Source: Palauibacter sp022826685 (GTDB taxonomy: Bacteria > Gemmatimonadota > Gemmatimonadetes > Palauibacterales > Palauibacteraceae). From it: a DNA stretch of 64,000 bases. Numbering within the stretch: the stretch's first letter is position 1; every line of letters starts with the position of its first letter. A model generated the notes under the pieces. That model was not told the DNA's origin, did not search any database, and saw only the letters and a list, made by a program, of their open reading frames with translations. A program made the position numbers and the translations under genes. The DNA is taken from assembly GCF_965221685.1 (NCBI RefSeq), contig NZ_OZ244907.1. One strand, written 5' to 3'. Of the stretch, positions 1 to 8,604 are shown piece after piece.

Positions 1-390
1 AAGCTCGCTCGCGAGCACGGTGAGGCTGACGCGAAACACGTCACCTCCCTCGACCGAAAGCTGCGCGCACACCTAGACCGGATCAGGGGAGCGTCTTTGA
101 ACGGCAGCACTCCGCGACGCGTCCCCGGCATTCTCAACGTACACTTTGCGGATGTGGCGGCGGAGGCGCTGATGATCGGTCTCGGAAACGTCGCGATCTC
201 ATCCGGCTCAGCGTGCACCGCCGCAGAAGTACTGCCCTCTCATGTCTTGCTCGCACTCGGCCTTGGCGAAGAGAGAGCCCACTCTTCGGTCAGATTCAGC
301 TTCGGTCGCTTTACGACAATGGACGAAATCGATCACGTCGGATGGCTGCTGGCTGAGATCGTACCCGCGTTGCGGAAGCTATCGCGATGA
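1..390 (+). CDS. Cysteine desulfurase, 3' end (DndA/SspA/IscS-like)
   Basis: This is the end of a pyridoxal-phosphate cysteine desulfurase. The frame is open from base 1, so the gene starts outside the window; about 129 of the usual 380-400 residues are visible. The catalytic cysteine (codon 214-216) sits in SSGSACTAAEV, the loop typical of NifS/IscS enzymes, where a persulfide forms on sulfur taken from L-cysteine. The stop overlaps the next start by 4 bases (ATGA), so the likely sulfur acceptor is the DndC-type protein that follows, as in DndA-DndC or SspA-SspD pairs. The fragment is too short to separate DndA, SspA and IscS subfamilies. Confidence 0.85.
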   Translation, partial: KLAREHGEADAKHVTSLDRKLRAHLDRIRGASLNGSTPRRVPGILNVHFADVAAEALMIGLGNVAISSGSACTAAEVLPSHVLLALGLGEERAHSSVRFSFGRFTTMDEIDHVGWLLAEIVPALRKLSR

Positions 391-1577
391 GCGTGTCCGC
401 AACCTCGCCTACCAGTGTGGGGACCCTGCCGAACCGCATCGAGGCTGTCAAGGACGTGATTCGCTCGGAATACCAGGAGACGCACCGCTATCCATGGCTC
501 GTCGCCTACTCCGGTGGGAAGGATTCCACCTTGCTCCTACAGTTGGTGTGGGAGGTAATTGCCGATCTCCCGCCCGACGCGCGACAGCGCCGCGTGCTGG
601 TCGTTGGCAACGACACACTCGTCGAATCCCCCCTAGTCATCGAGCATCTCCGCGATTCGCTCAAGGAGATTGGGTCCGCCGCAGGGGAGCAGGGACTTCC
701 CATCGAGACGAAGATCACCGTACCGTGTATCGACCAGACATTCTGGGTGAGCGTCATCGGTCGCGGGTACATCCCTCCCACGCGCAATTTTCGCTGGTGT
801 ACCGACCGGATGAAAATTCTGCCCACTACCCGCTTGCTCAAACGTATCACTCGCAGCGCCAAAGGGTCGGTGCTCCTGATCGGAACGCGACGGGCGGAGT
901 CGCAAAACCGTCAGCGTGCGATGAACAAACGAGAAGTGTCCGCTAGTCAGTTGAACCCGCACGGCAAGGTGGACGGCTGCTGGATGTTCGCACCTCTTGC
1001 GGACCTAAAGGACAACGACGTGTGGATGATGCTCATGCAACACCCGGCACCCTGGGGTAAATCCCACCGTCGGCTGATCACCCTCTACCGTAACGCTGGC
1101 GGCGGCGAGTGTCCGCTGGTCATCACGAAGGAACAGGCTCCGTCTTGCGGGAGTTCGTCGCCGCGCTTTGGATGTTGGACGTGCACGGTTGTCCAGAAGG
1201 ACCGCAGCCTCCGTGGGCTCATCGACTCCGGATATGCGGATACGGCACGAATGGAAGCGCTGTTCGATTTCCGCGAGTGGTTAATTGAAATGCGGGAGAG
1301 CGACACGAACCGTCTCCCCGTGCGTCGGGACGGCAACGTCAAGCGCCGGAAGGACGGGTCTCGCATCTATGGCCCGTTTACGCTCGCTGTGCGGAAGGAA
1401 ATACTCAACAGGCTCCACAGACTCGAAGAGCGAATCGGCAAACGGCTCATTCTCCCAGCAGAGATTGACTCCATCGAAGATGTCTGGTGGCGCGACGAAA
1501 TCCGCGAAGACGCGCGGCTCGCGCTTGAGCGCAGCATCGTGAACGAGGATCCCGAACCGGTCTTGGAGACGGCGTGA
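387..1577 (+). CDS. dndC: DndC/SspD-type DNA phosphorothioation sulfurtransferase
   Basis: This is a PAPS-reductase-fold protein that in Dnd/Ssp systems activates the DNA backbone with ATP and receives sulfur from the cysteine desulfurase. The PP-loop SGGKDST lies at about residues 42-48. A cysteine cluster (CPLV, APSCGSSSPRFGCWTC; about residues 243-270) matches the iron-sulfur ligands and the RFGCWTCTVV signature of DndC. At 396 residues it is shorter than many DndC proteins. It starts inside the desulfurase stop and ends inside the GTG start of the DUF262 gene, so all three are translationally coupled. No dndD, dndE, sspB or sspC is visible, though genes upstream of the window are unseen. 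A non-Dnd PAPS-reductase-like role is possible but less likely. Confidence 0.85.
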   Translation: MSVSATSPTSVGTLPNRIEAVKDVIRSEYQETHRYPWLVAYSGGKDSTLLLQLVWEVIADLPPDARQRRVLVVGNDTLVESPLVIEHLRDSLKEIGSAAGEQGLPIETKITVPCIDQTFWVSVIGRGYIPPTRNFRWCTDRMKILPTTRLLKRITRSAKGSVLLIGTRRAESQNRQRAMNKREVSASQLNPHGKVDGCWMFAPLADLKDNDVWMMLMQHPAPWGKSHRRLITLYRNAGGGECPLVITKEQAPSCGSSSPRFGCWTCTVVQKDRSLRGLIDSGYADTARMEALFDFREWLIEMRESDTNRLPVRRDGNVKRRKDGSRIYGPFTLAVRKEILNRLHRLEERIGKRLILPAEIDSIEDVWWRDEIREDARLALERSIVNEDPEPVLETA

Positions 1578-3349
1578 CTAGAATTCAATCGGAAGTAAGA
1601 CTCCTCTTTCGCGTTCTGTGCTCGGCTCACTTCGAGGTGCCTTGGCACCAGCGCCACTACGACTGGACGGTGCAGGAGGTCGGCGATCTTCTCGAGGATC
1701 TGATGGACGCGCTCGATTCCGACAAGACTTGTTACTTCCTCGGCTCCATCATGCTACTCAAGCCAACCGGTGCCGCGCCGTGGAGGATCAACGACGGACA
1801 GCAACGGCTGATCACATTCTCTCTGCTCATGGCGGCCTTCTGCCGCCGCTTCTCCGAAGAAGAGCCCCGTGATACTTGGCGCGAGACATCGGCGCTCCGC
1901 GCCCTGTTCGACCGCAACGAGAACGAAATCTCTCGCTTGGACGATGCGCACCAATATACGCATCGGATCGCGCCTCCGAAGGACAATAGGCGCATGTACA
2001 CCCAGCTCCTCCACGGTCACGACATCGGCAGCAACGGACTTATGACAGCTGCCTGGAACAAGATCGATGACTTTGTCGACTGCATGGACAGAGAGACGAG
2101 AGAGGCATTCTTCGACTTTCTGCTGACGAAGTTGGAAGTCTCGGTTCTAACCGTTCCCGGAGATGTGGACGCTAACAGCGTGTTTGAGACGCTCAACGCC
2201 CGCGGTAAATCGCTGAGCGATGTCGACCTTATTCGGAACCTGCTGTACTCGTGTTTTTCGGAAATCGATGACACCGCGCGGCGAAACGCCGTGCACGCCA
2301 ACCTCCAGAGCACGAGTGTCATCCTCAACACGAAACCGAAGGTCTCAGAGTACTTCCGCTGTTACCTGCAATGCCGCTATGGCTTCTTGCGAAAGAAGCG
2401 ATTCTACCGCGAGTTCTGGAAGAAAACGCAGCACACGATACGCGGTGCCGCGTCCACCGACTACGCCTACAGCCTCGTAGCCGGCTTGGGGCGCCCGGAG
2501 AGTACATGGCTGTTCCAGACGATCATCTCTGCGAAACCGAGCCAAGCCCTTGAAGGGCGATTGCCGACGGTCTCCGGTAAACGCGATCTCGCCGTACTCC
2601 TCCGCGAACTCCAGGGATACAAGGTCTCGCATCCGCTCTGCTTCGCCTTGCTCCACCGGTTCATGGCCGAGAGCAGTGCAGCGAAGAAGAGAGCAGTGGG
2701 AAGGGTGGTCGGGCGCAGCTTGAAGAATCTTACATCATACATCATGAGAGCGGCCTTTGTGACCTCGACATTCCGGCCATCGAGAATCGAGGAACCCTTG
2801 GCGATGTGCGCCCAGAACGTGTTCGTGGGCACCGATTTCCGGTCGCTCGACATCATGGCCGAGTTGGAAGGAAACGACCCATTCGGTGTCGTTGACGACG
2901 CGAGCTTCATCCGGCGCATGACCGACATGGAACTACGCAGCAACAACCGATCCAGCAATCAGAAGGCGCTACGGTATCTGTTCGGCATCAATGCCCAACA
3001 GCAGAGAGGATCCGATGCTCTGCAAATCGGCGGCTGTAGTGTCGAGCATGTGTTACCGCAGTCGGAAATGTACTGGCCGAGTTGGACTGGATTCAAAGGC
3101 GAGAATCCAGCAGCGTGGGTCCACCGGACAGGCAACTTCGTAGTTGTATCTCGCCGGGAGAATCGGGGTGGGTTCGAGTTCAACGCCAACTTCGCCGCCA
3201 AAAGGCGAGCCCTTGCGGAGAGTCCGCTGTTGATGGCAAGGAACGTAGCAGAAGACCACGAAGAGTGGACCCCTGCGGCCATCGAGAAACGCTCGGAACA
3301 GCTTGCTGTAGCGGCCGCTGGGATATGGACATTCCGCCGTGGGAACTGA
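1574..3349 (+). CDS. DUF262-DUF1524 protein (SspE/GmrSD-like restriction effector)
   Basis: This 591-residue protein has an N-terminal DUF262 domain (ParB/Srx-like fold) with the nucleotide-binding signature INDGQQRL at about residue 72. A long helical middle follows, then a C-terminal DUF1524 HNH-type nuclease with VEHVLPQS near residue 490, the following TGNF and a terminal basic region. SspE, with this architecture, senses phosphorothioate DNA and cleaves unmodified invading DNA; GmrSD restricts modified DNA. Being locked to a DndC-type gene by a 4-base overlap, the SspE-like role is the better guess. GTG start; the end overlaps the SNF2 gene by 11 bases. Confidence 0.8.
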   Translation: MTRIQSEVRLLFRVLCSAHFEVPWHQRHYDWTVQEVGDLLEDLMDALDSDKTCYFLGSIMLLKPTGAAPWRINDGQQRLITFSLLMAAFCRRFSEEEPRDTWRETSALRALFDRNENEISRLDDAHQYTHRIAPPKDNRRMYTQLLHGHDIGSNGLMTAAWNKIDDFVDCMDRETREAFFDFLLTKLEVSVLTVPGDVDANSVFETLNARGKSLSDVDLIRNLLYSCFSEIDDTARRNAVHANLQSTSVILNTKPKVSEYFRCYLQCRYGFLRKKRFYREFWKKTQHTIRGAASTDYAYSLVAGLGRPESTWLFQTIISAKPSQALEGRLPTVSGKRDLAVLLRELQGYKVSHPLCFALLHRFMAESSAAKKRAVGRVVGRSLKNLTSYIMRAAFVTSTFRPSRIEEPLAMCAQNVFVGTDFRSLDIMAELEGNDPFGVVDDASFIRRMTDMELRSNNRSSNQKALRYLFGINAQQQRGSDALQIGGCSVEHVLPQSEMYWPSWTGFKGENPAAWVHRTGNFVVVSRRENRGGFEFNANFAAKRRALAESPLLMARNVAEDHEEWTPAAIEKRSEQLAVAAAGIWTFRRGN

Positions 3350-4775
3350 ACGCAAAGCGCACGCGGCTGAACTGCGCCGGCATGCCGAAGACATGCTCGG
3401 AGTTCCTGCACGATTGCACGACTATCAGTGGGAGGGGGTCTCCTTCCTTTATCGGAATCGCGCGGCCCTGCTCGCGGATGAGATGGGGTTGGGGAAGACG
3501 GTGCAAACCGCTGTCGCGCTTGCGCTCACTCTGAGCACGCGGCGCGAGATGAGCCGCGCACTCATTGTTGCACCGGCGTCACTGAAGATGAACTGGATGT
3601 CCGAGCTTGCGAAGTGGGCTCCGTCGTTGACGGTTCGCAGCTTGGTGGGTGGTGCGCGCGAGCGCGAGGCGTTCTATCTGTTGCCAATACCGGTTCTTGT
3701 CAGTTCGTATGAACAGATTCGGCAAGACGGATTGAACCGGATTCCGTCCAACACCTTTGACATCGTTATCCTCGATGAGGCGCAACGGATCAAGAATCCG
3801 AATTCGGCAACAGCCCTGTCTTGCAGACTGCTCTCTCGGAAGTGCTCGTGGGCGTTGTCGGCCACGCCATTGGAGAACGATGCCCGGGACGTGGCTTCGA
3901 TCCTTGCTTTTCTTGATCCCATGCAGCCCTTCGATATGTCAGCCCGGCAGCTATCGGCTCGGCTCAGTTCGATGATGCTTCGCCGCCGCAAATCGGAGGT
4001 GCGGGGTGAACTGCCTCCGGTAATCGTTCAGGACTTGAGCCTCGAACTCGCCGGGCCTCAACGAACGCGATACGACGAGCTATGGACGAAACGCTATGAA
4101 GCCGTATCAGAGGGTATTGGCGACACCGCTATCGCCCTATTGGCGACGATTACTCGGTTGAAGATCATCTGTAACTTTGATTCGGACTCAGGAGCATCCA
4201 CCAAATTCGCCGCCTTGGGTGAAATCTGCGCCGGTGCCGGTCCAGATGCGCGGATCCTCGTCTTCTCCCAGTTCGTCGAGACTCTCAAGTGGGTCGCCAA
4301 CCGCCTCGGCGTGGCGTGTGATCTCCTCACAGGATCTATGTCGTCGGGCGCCCGCGAAGCCGCGATTGAGCGATTCAAGACGGCGGGCACCCCAAGAGTG
4401 CTTTTTACGTCGCTACGCGCGGGAGGCGTCGGTCTGAATCTAGGCGAGGCCACCCATGTCGTAATGTATGATCGCTGGTGGAATCCGGCTGTCGAGATGC
4501 AGGCGGTGTATCGCGCGCATCGCTTTACCCGGGAGACGCCGCTACACGTCGTACGCTTCACGTTGACCGGTACTATCGAAGAACGAATCGCGTCAATTCT
4601 GGACGCCAAGCAGAGGCTCTTTGAAGATGTCGTAGAATCCACGGAAACCACGGCTCAAGATTTCTCGGTCGAAGAGCTAATGCACATTCTCGAAATCTCC
4701 ATTGGAGATCAGCACTCACTGACGAAGGGAACAGAGGACGGTCGCAATCATGGCGAAAATCTTGGAATATCGTGA
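3339..4775 (+). CDS. SNF2-family helicase/translocase
   Basis: This is a compact 478-residue SNF2 ATPase with little beyond the two RecA lobes. Visible motifs: DYQWEG and DEMGLGKT (Walker A, about residue 50), ILDEAQ (motif II, about 145), LSATPLEN (motif III), LVFSQF (motif IV), TSLRAGGVGLNL (motif V) and DRWWNPAVEMQAVYRAHR (motif VI). Such proteins translocate on duplex DNA without strand separation. No nuclease domain is fused, so cleavage would come from the DUF1524 or MBL neighbours. GTG start inside the preceding gene; its last 26 bases overlap the ParB-like gene. Confidence 0.85.
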   Translation: MGTERKAHAAELRRHAEDMLGVPARLHDYQWEGVSFLYRNRAALLADEMGLGKTVQTAVALALTLSTRREMSRALIVAPASLKMNWMSELAKWAPSLTVRSLVGGAREREAFYLLPIPVLVSSYEQIRQDGLNRIPSNTFDIVILDEAQRIKNPNSATALSCRLLSRKCSWALSATPLENDARDVASILAFLDPMQPFDMSARQLSARLSSMMLRRRKSEVRGELPPVIVQDLSLELAGPQRTRYDELWTKRYEAVSEGIGDTAIALLATITRLKIICNFDSDSGASTKFAALGEICAGAGPDARILVFSQFVETLKWVANRLGVACDLLTGSMSSGAREAAIERFKTAGTPRVLFTSLRAGGVGLNLGEATHVVMYDRWWNPAVEMQAVYRAHRFTRETPLHVVRFTLTGTIEERIASILDAKQRLFEDVVESTETTAQDFSVEELMHILEISIGDQHSLTKGTEDGRNHGENLGIS

Positions 4776-5574
4776 CATCCCCCTCGACGAGTTGGTCATC
4801 GGCATGGGGCAAGTCCGGACTCAGAGTCCTGGCAAGGGAATCGACGACCTAGTGAGGAGCATCGAGGCCCAAGGGCTGCTACAGCCCATTGTCGTGTGCC
4901 CCGCGAGGGACGAGGGCAAGTGGGAGATCCTCGTCGGACAGCGCCGTTTCCTCGCGCACAGACTGCTGGAAAGGGAGTCGATTGCCGCAGCCGTTCTGGA
5001 CGAACGGGTAAGCAGCGGCGAGGCCAAGGCCATCTCCATCACGGAAAACCTGATTCGACGGCAACTCTCCGGGACGGAGCTGAAGGACGGCATTCTCTAT
5101 CTCTACAACCTGTACGGGAGCTTGAAGGATGTGGTGGAGGCCACTGGCCTGCCGTACAGCAAGGTGCGAGACAACGTAAAGTATCCCCGCCTTATCCCGG
5201 AGTTGAAGACACTTGTCGACGATGGTAAGGTCGATGTCAATGCGGCCGTAAAGGCGCAGGACGCAGCTAGCGATGACCACGGTAATGTCAAGTCGGGCGA
5301 TGCCATCATCCTAGCACAGGCGATGGTACCCATGTCAGGGGTCCAGAGGAAGAAGGTAACCAAGGAGCGGAAGGAACGCCCGGAGAGGCCGGTGGAGGAT
5401 GTGATCGAGGACGCTACAACCGGATCGAGGGTCACTCAGATCGTCGTGACGGTAACCCAGGACACACGCGCGGCCCTACAGAGGTTTGCAAGGGAGGAAG
5501 GAACAAACCAGGACGAGGCAGCCGCAACACTCATTGAGGAGGCTCTGACGGGGCGCGGCCTTCTCGATGACTAG
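4750..5574 (+). CDS. ParB/Srx-fold nuclease-type protein with HTH and C-terminal RHH-like segment
   Basis: The 274-residue product has a ParB N-terminal domain (SIEAQGLLQPIVV, then GQRRFLAH at about residues 62-70, where ParB-family proteins bind nucleotide). A central helix-turn-helix follows (DVVEATGLPYSKVRDNV). The C-terminus (VTQDTRAALQRFAREEGTNQ to the end) resembles a ribbon-helix-helix or Arc-like segment. It overlaps the SNF2 gene by 26 bases and the next gene by 8, so it belongs to the cassette and not to a partition locus; no ParA is present. Possible roles are site-specific DNA binding, an NTP-driven clamp, or regulation comparable to DndB. Confidence 0.7.
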   Translation: MAKILEYRDIPLDELVIGMGQVRTQSPGKGIDDLVRSIEAQGLLQPIVVCPARDEGKWEILVGQRRFLAHRLLERESIAAAVLDERVSSGEAKAISITENLIRRQLSGTELKDGILYLYNLYGSLKDVVEATGLPYSKVRDNVKYPRLIPELKTLVDDGKVDVNAAVKAQDAASDDHGNVKSGDAIILAQAMVPMSGVQRKKVTKERKERPERPVEDVIEDATTGSRVTQIVVTVTQDTRAALQRFAREEGTNQDEAAATLIEEALTGRGLLDD

Positions 5575-6292
5575 TCTGGCCGGTCTGAACGCGTTGGAAT
5601 TGGGGCGCTTGCGGATGTCCGTAGGATATGGGACGCACAGAAGCGGGCGGCCCCTGTCACCAGTGGAAGTCGGTGCGCTTCTTCATAACGCCCGGAAGAA
5701 CGGAGCCTCGCTAACGGACTGTGCAGAGGCAGCGCAGCTTCATAGCACGGGTATTCGTCGCTTTCTGCGTATTCTGGACCTCCCGTCTGATCTTCTGCAT
5801 TTGATCGATTGGGGTTCCGGCAAGGACTTTGTCGGGTTCTCCGCTGCGGTGGAAACCACGAAGCTGACAGACTCCGACGATCAGCGTGCGGTCGCCGCTG
5901 CGATACTGGCAAGCAACCTCAGTAGCAAAGAGGTCAGGCAGGTTACTCAACTGCGGCAGCGGTCAGGACGCCTCATCGAGGAGTGTGTACAGGAAGTTCT
6001 TAGGATGCGCCCAACAGTTGTAAGGCGCTATGTTTTCATTGGCTCCGTTGCATCCGAAAACATGGAAGAGCTGCGGGCGCTTGCGCAGTCGGCTAGGGAT
6101 TCGATGTTGGCGACAGGTATCGAGAAGATTGGCCTTGAGAGCGCGACTGGTCGGTTGGGAGTGAGGTTCTTCACGCTCGTTGGTGACGAGCGGTTCAACG
6201 CCTCTTTGCGTGAAATCGGCAAGGAAGCGATTGAGGCACAGCTTCGGACTCACGTTTCGCGGGCCGTGATCGATGCCACATCGGACGGTTGA
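5567..6292 (+). CDS. ParB-like HTH protein lacking the nuclease-type domain
   Basis: This 241-residue protein has no confident family match by eye. Residues 28-130 have the layout of the ParB/KorB central DNA-binding domain: a segment reading LSPVEVGALLHNAR, a turn around SLTDCAEAAQLHSTGIRRFL, then LDLPSDLLHLIDWG and a helical stretch ending NLSSKEVRQVTQLRQR. The GxRR nucleotide-binding box of ParB is absent. The C-terminal 100 residues are unrecognised. It overlaps the ParB-like gene by 8 bases and the MBL gene by 20. It could be a DNA-recognition partner of the ParB-type protein. Confidence 0.55.
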   Translation: MTSLAGLNALELGRLRMSVGYGTHRSGRPLSPVEVGALLHNARKNGASLTDCAEAAQLHSTGIRRFLRILDLPSDLLHLIDWGSGKDFVGFSAAVETTKLTDSDDQRAVAAAILASNLSSKEVRQVTQLRQRSGRLIEECVQEVLRMRPTVVRRYVFIGSVASENMEELRALAQSARDSMLATGIEKIGLESATGRLGVRFFTLVGDERFNASLREIGKEAIEAQLRTHVSRAVIDATSDG

Positions 6293-7295
6293 CGTATTCG
6301 ATAACGGTGCCGTGCGCCTCGGAGCGAACACGGTGTGCGACGGCTATGCGATGGGCTATGCCTTCCGGGTTCAGTCGCACCTGCACGATGACCACATGGC
6401 CGAGTTCGACAAGAGCAAAGGCGAGCAGGATCTGTTCATGAGTCCAGAGACCCGCCGACTGCTGATTGCCGAGCGGAACGACGATCTTGAGTATCGGGAC
6501 AACCTCATTCCGCTGGGACGTGGTATACAGAGAGAACTCAACGATGGTTCCAAGCTTACGCTCCTTCCCTCGGGCCACATGCTCGGATCGTGCCAGGTAG
6601 CCCTCGAATTGTCTAGCGGTATCCGTTGCGGCTATTCGGGCGATTTCGCTTGGCCACTGGACGATGTGATGCAGGTTGACGAGCTGGTCGTGGACAGCAC
6701 CTACGGAAGCCCTGCGAGCGTCCGACGTTACACACAAGATGAGGCCGAAAGCTGTCTTTTGGAGGTGGTGTGCCAAGCTCTTCGCCGCGGGTCTGTGCAT
6801 GTCAAGGCTCACAGAGGAACCATTGAGCGCGTGCTGCAAGTTGTCGCTGGCAATGTCGGCGTTCCGGTCTTGGCTAGTGCGCGTTTGATCGCCGAAGTCG
6901 AGGTATATCGGGATCATGGGTTCGGAGCGGAGGAATTGGTAGCGTTGGACTCGGACATAGGGCGCGCCGTGCTGGAGGAGCGGTCCTATGTCCGCCTTTA
7001 CTCTAAGGGAGACTCCTTCGGCAACGAGCTGATCGAAGGCACGAGCATTACGTGCAGCGCGTACATGGTGAACACCGACCATCCGCTGCTCCAGTTTTCG
7101 GAACGGGCATACCGGGTGGCTCTATCGAACCACGCGGACTTCGAGGGGACCTTGGCGTATGTGGAGGCTACGGGAGCCCAAAGGGTTGTGACTGACAACA
7201 CAAGAAGCCACGGAGTAGACCTGGCCATTGCGATCAACAACCGCTTTCCGGACATCCGCGCCGAACCGTCTACGAACGGCCCTGTGCCGTCCTGA
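6273..7295 (+). CDS. Metallo-beta-lactamase-fold nuclease (CPSF/Exo-like)
   Basis: This 340-residue protein has the MBL metal-binding motif HLHDDH (HxHxDH) near residue 36, then LPSGHMLGSCQV and CGYSGDF (about residue 115), and a late NHADFEG that supplies the last metal ligand. This arrangement resembles MBL exonucleases and mRNA 3'-end-processing-like nucleases (Artemis/CPSF73 group) more than lactamases. It ends the seven-gene chain and overlaps the preceding gene by 20 bases. In a defence cassette it could degrade DNA or RNA exposed by the SNF2 and DUF1524 proteins. Substrate is unknown. Confidence 0.7.
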   Translation: MPHRTVDVFDNGAVRLGANTVCDGYAMGYAFRVQSHLHDDHMAEFDKSKGEQDLFMSPETRRLLIAERNDDLEYRDNLIPLGRGIQRELNDGSKLTLLPSGHMLGSCQVALELSSGIRCGYSGDFAWPLDDVMQVDELVVDSTYGSPASVRRYTQDEAESCLLEVVCQALRRGSVHVKAHRGTIERVLQVVAGNVGVPVLASARLIAEVEVYRDHGFGAEELVALDSDIGRAVLEERSYVRLYSKGDSFGNELIEGTSITCSAYMVNTDHPLLQFSERAYRVALSNHADFEGTLAYVEATGAQRVVTDNTRSHGVDLAIAINNRFPDIRAEPSTNGPVPS

Positions 7296-7328
7296 GCCCC
7301 CCTGCTTCGTGGAAAGAAACAGGGTCTT

Positions 7329-7560
7329 CTAGCCCAGCATCGCGTTGCCGTGAGGCGTGGCCTGAAGCGGAGAGCGATTCCCGCAAATTGAGGCGGTTTC
7401 CCCGCTGTTCCAGCGCTGCGGGAAGAGATACGGTTCAAGGGCAAGAAACGCGGATCCGCGTCCGAACTCGAATCCCAGGCCCGTACCCACGATCAGGCGG
7501 TCATCGATCCAGATGAGATTGTGGACCACGGCACCCACGTCTTCCGGTCGGCCGGAGAGT
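7329..7560 (-). pseudogene. Possible 3' remnant of an outer-membrane/beta-rich protein gene
   Basis: One frame reads as plausible protein (HNLIWIDDRLIVGTGLG followed by an aromatic-rich stretch FLALEPYLFPQRW) before a stop near 7329. It has no visible start and abuts a helicase remnant on the other strand at about 7555. The alternating hydrophobic pattern hints at beta strands. It may be a leftover fragment, or chance. Confidence 0.25.
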
Positions 7561-8250
7561 CCCGCGACCCTAGGCGACATCGAGCGCTTGTTCCTTGACT
7601 CCGAGTTGAGGAGGCACCGGTTCCAGCCCCACGCCACGGTCTCGGACGCCTACTGGCTTCGCTCCGTCCCGGACGCGCGCGCGGTCACCTTCAAGCCGGC
7701 CGTGTTCGAACGTCACCCGTCCACGGTGGAGCTACTCACCTACGGGAACCCCACCTTCAACGATCTGTTGCTCGAAGTCGCCGAGCCGGACGGCGACGAC
7801 TCCTCTGACACCGCGGCCGCTGAAGCCGGAGCGGCTCTCGTGCTGCACGATCCCGGACCTCCGCCCGTCGCCGTCTGCGTTGTCAAGGAAGAATGCCGAT
7901 CTCTCCACCGTCGCAAGTGTTGCCGATTACCGGACGGCGGCGCAGCAGGGGGATGTCGCTTGGTCCGATTCGGACAGGAAACGCGCGTTCGCCGTGCTTC
8001 GCGAAGCGCGCGCCCGCGTGGAGGAGGAGGCCGCTACGGTCTCGCGTCGAATGCGGGGGCCAAGCTGCGCGGCCTGCGCGAGGAGGCTCGCCGGATTCTC
8101 ATCGAGAGCGCGCACATCGTCGAGGCCCGGGATGGGTTGTTCGCCGGCAACGGCTTCGACCGCCTCTTGAAGCGGGGAGTGCCGTATCCCGGCCTCATCA
8201 CGGTGGCCAGCGGCAGCATGCCCTCCATGATTGCCACGGATACCCCATTG
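7555..8250 (+). pseudogene. Broken C-terminal remnant of a large helicase-like defence protein
   Basis: Three successive frames each read as natural protein and join into one tail. Frame 1 (to about 7878) includes VELLTYGNPTFNDLLLEVAE, like the region after the helicase core in large SNF2/HepA-type proteins. Frame 2 (about 7880-8050) includes VASVADYRTAAQQGDVAW and a charged coiled-coil stretch. Frame 1 again (to about 8250) includes ARRILIESAHIVEARDGLF and PYPGLITVAS. Two frameshifts separate them and the helicase motifs are missing. It lies directly after the cassette and before a toxin gene, so this island has lost part of another system. Confidence 0.5.
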
Positions 8251-8265
8251 GGTTACCATGATTCC

Positions 8266-8604
8266 ATGCAGACCGTTGCCGAGACACCCACCTTCTCCCG
8301 TCAAGCCGACAAGCTCTTCAACGAGGACGAGAGACGCGAACTGATCGACTACCTGGCCGAGCATCCCTTGGCAGGGGACGAGATCCCCGGCACCGGCGGG
8401 GTCCGAAAAATGCGATTCGGAGCGTCGGGGCGCGGTAAGCGAGGTGGTGCCCGCGTGATCTATTTGTTCGGGGGCGAAGGAATGCCGATCTACGCGCTTC
8501 TCGCCTACGCGAAGTCCGACAAGACCGACCTGACTCCCGGCGAGCGCCGAGCGGTGGCCGCGCTCGCAGCCGCCATCAAACTCCACGGAAGGCAGAGGAA
8601 ATGA
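8266..8604 (+). CDS. RelE/HigB-family toxin
   Basis: The 112-residue product (start MQTVAETPTFSRQ) fits RelE/HigB-type mRNA interferases or ParE-like toxins. It has an N-terminal helix-rich half (LFNEDERRELIDYLAEHP), a conserved central GTGGVRKMRFGASGRGKRGG strand and a basic ARVIYLF strand. The frame is open upstream, but the first ATG after the pseudogene tail at 8266 gives the normal length. Its stop overlaps the next start (ATGA), the toxin-first order usual for HigBA. The neighbour is an XRE-family antitoxin. The catalytic target (ribosome or gyrase) cannot be told from sequence. Confidence 0.75.
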   Translation: MQTVAETPTFSRQADKLFNEDERRELIDYLAEHPLAGDEIPGTGGVRKMRFGASGRGKRGGARVIYLFGGEGMPIYALLAYAKSDKTDLTPGERRAVAALAAAIKLHGRQRK

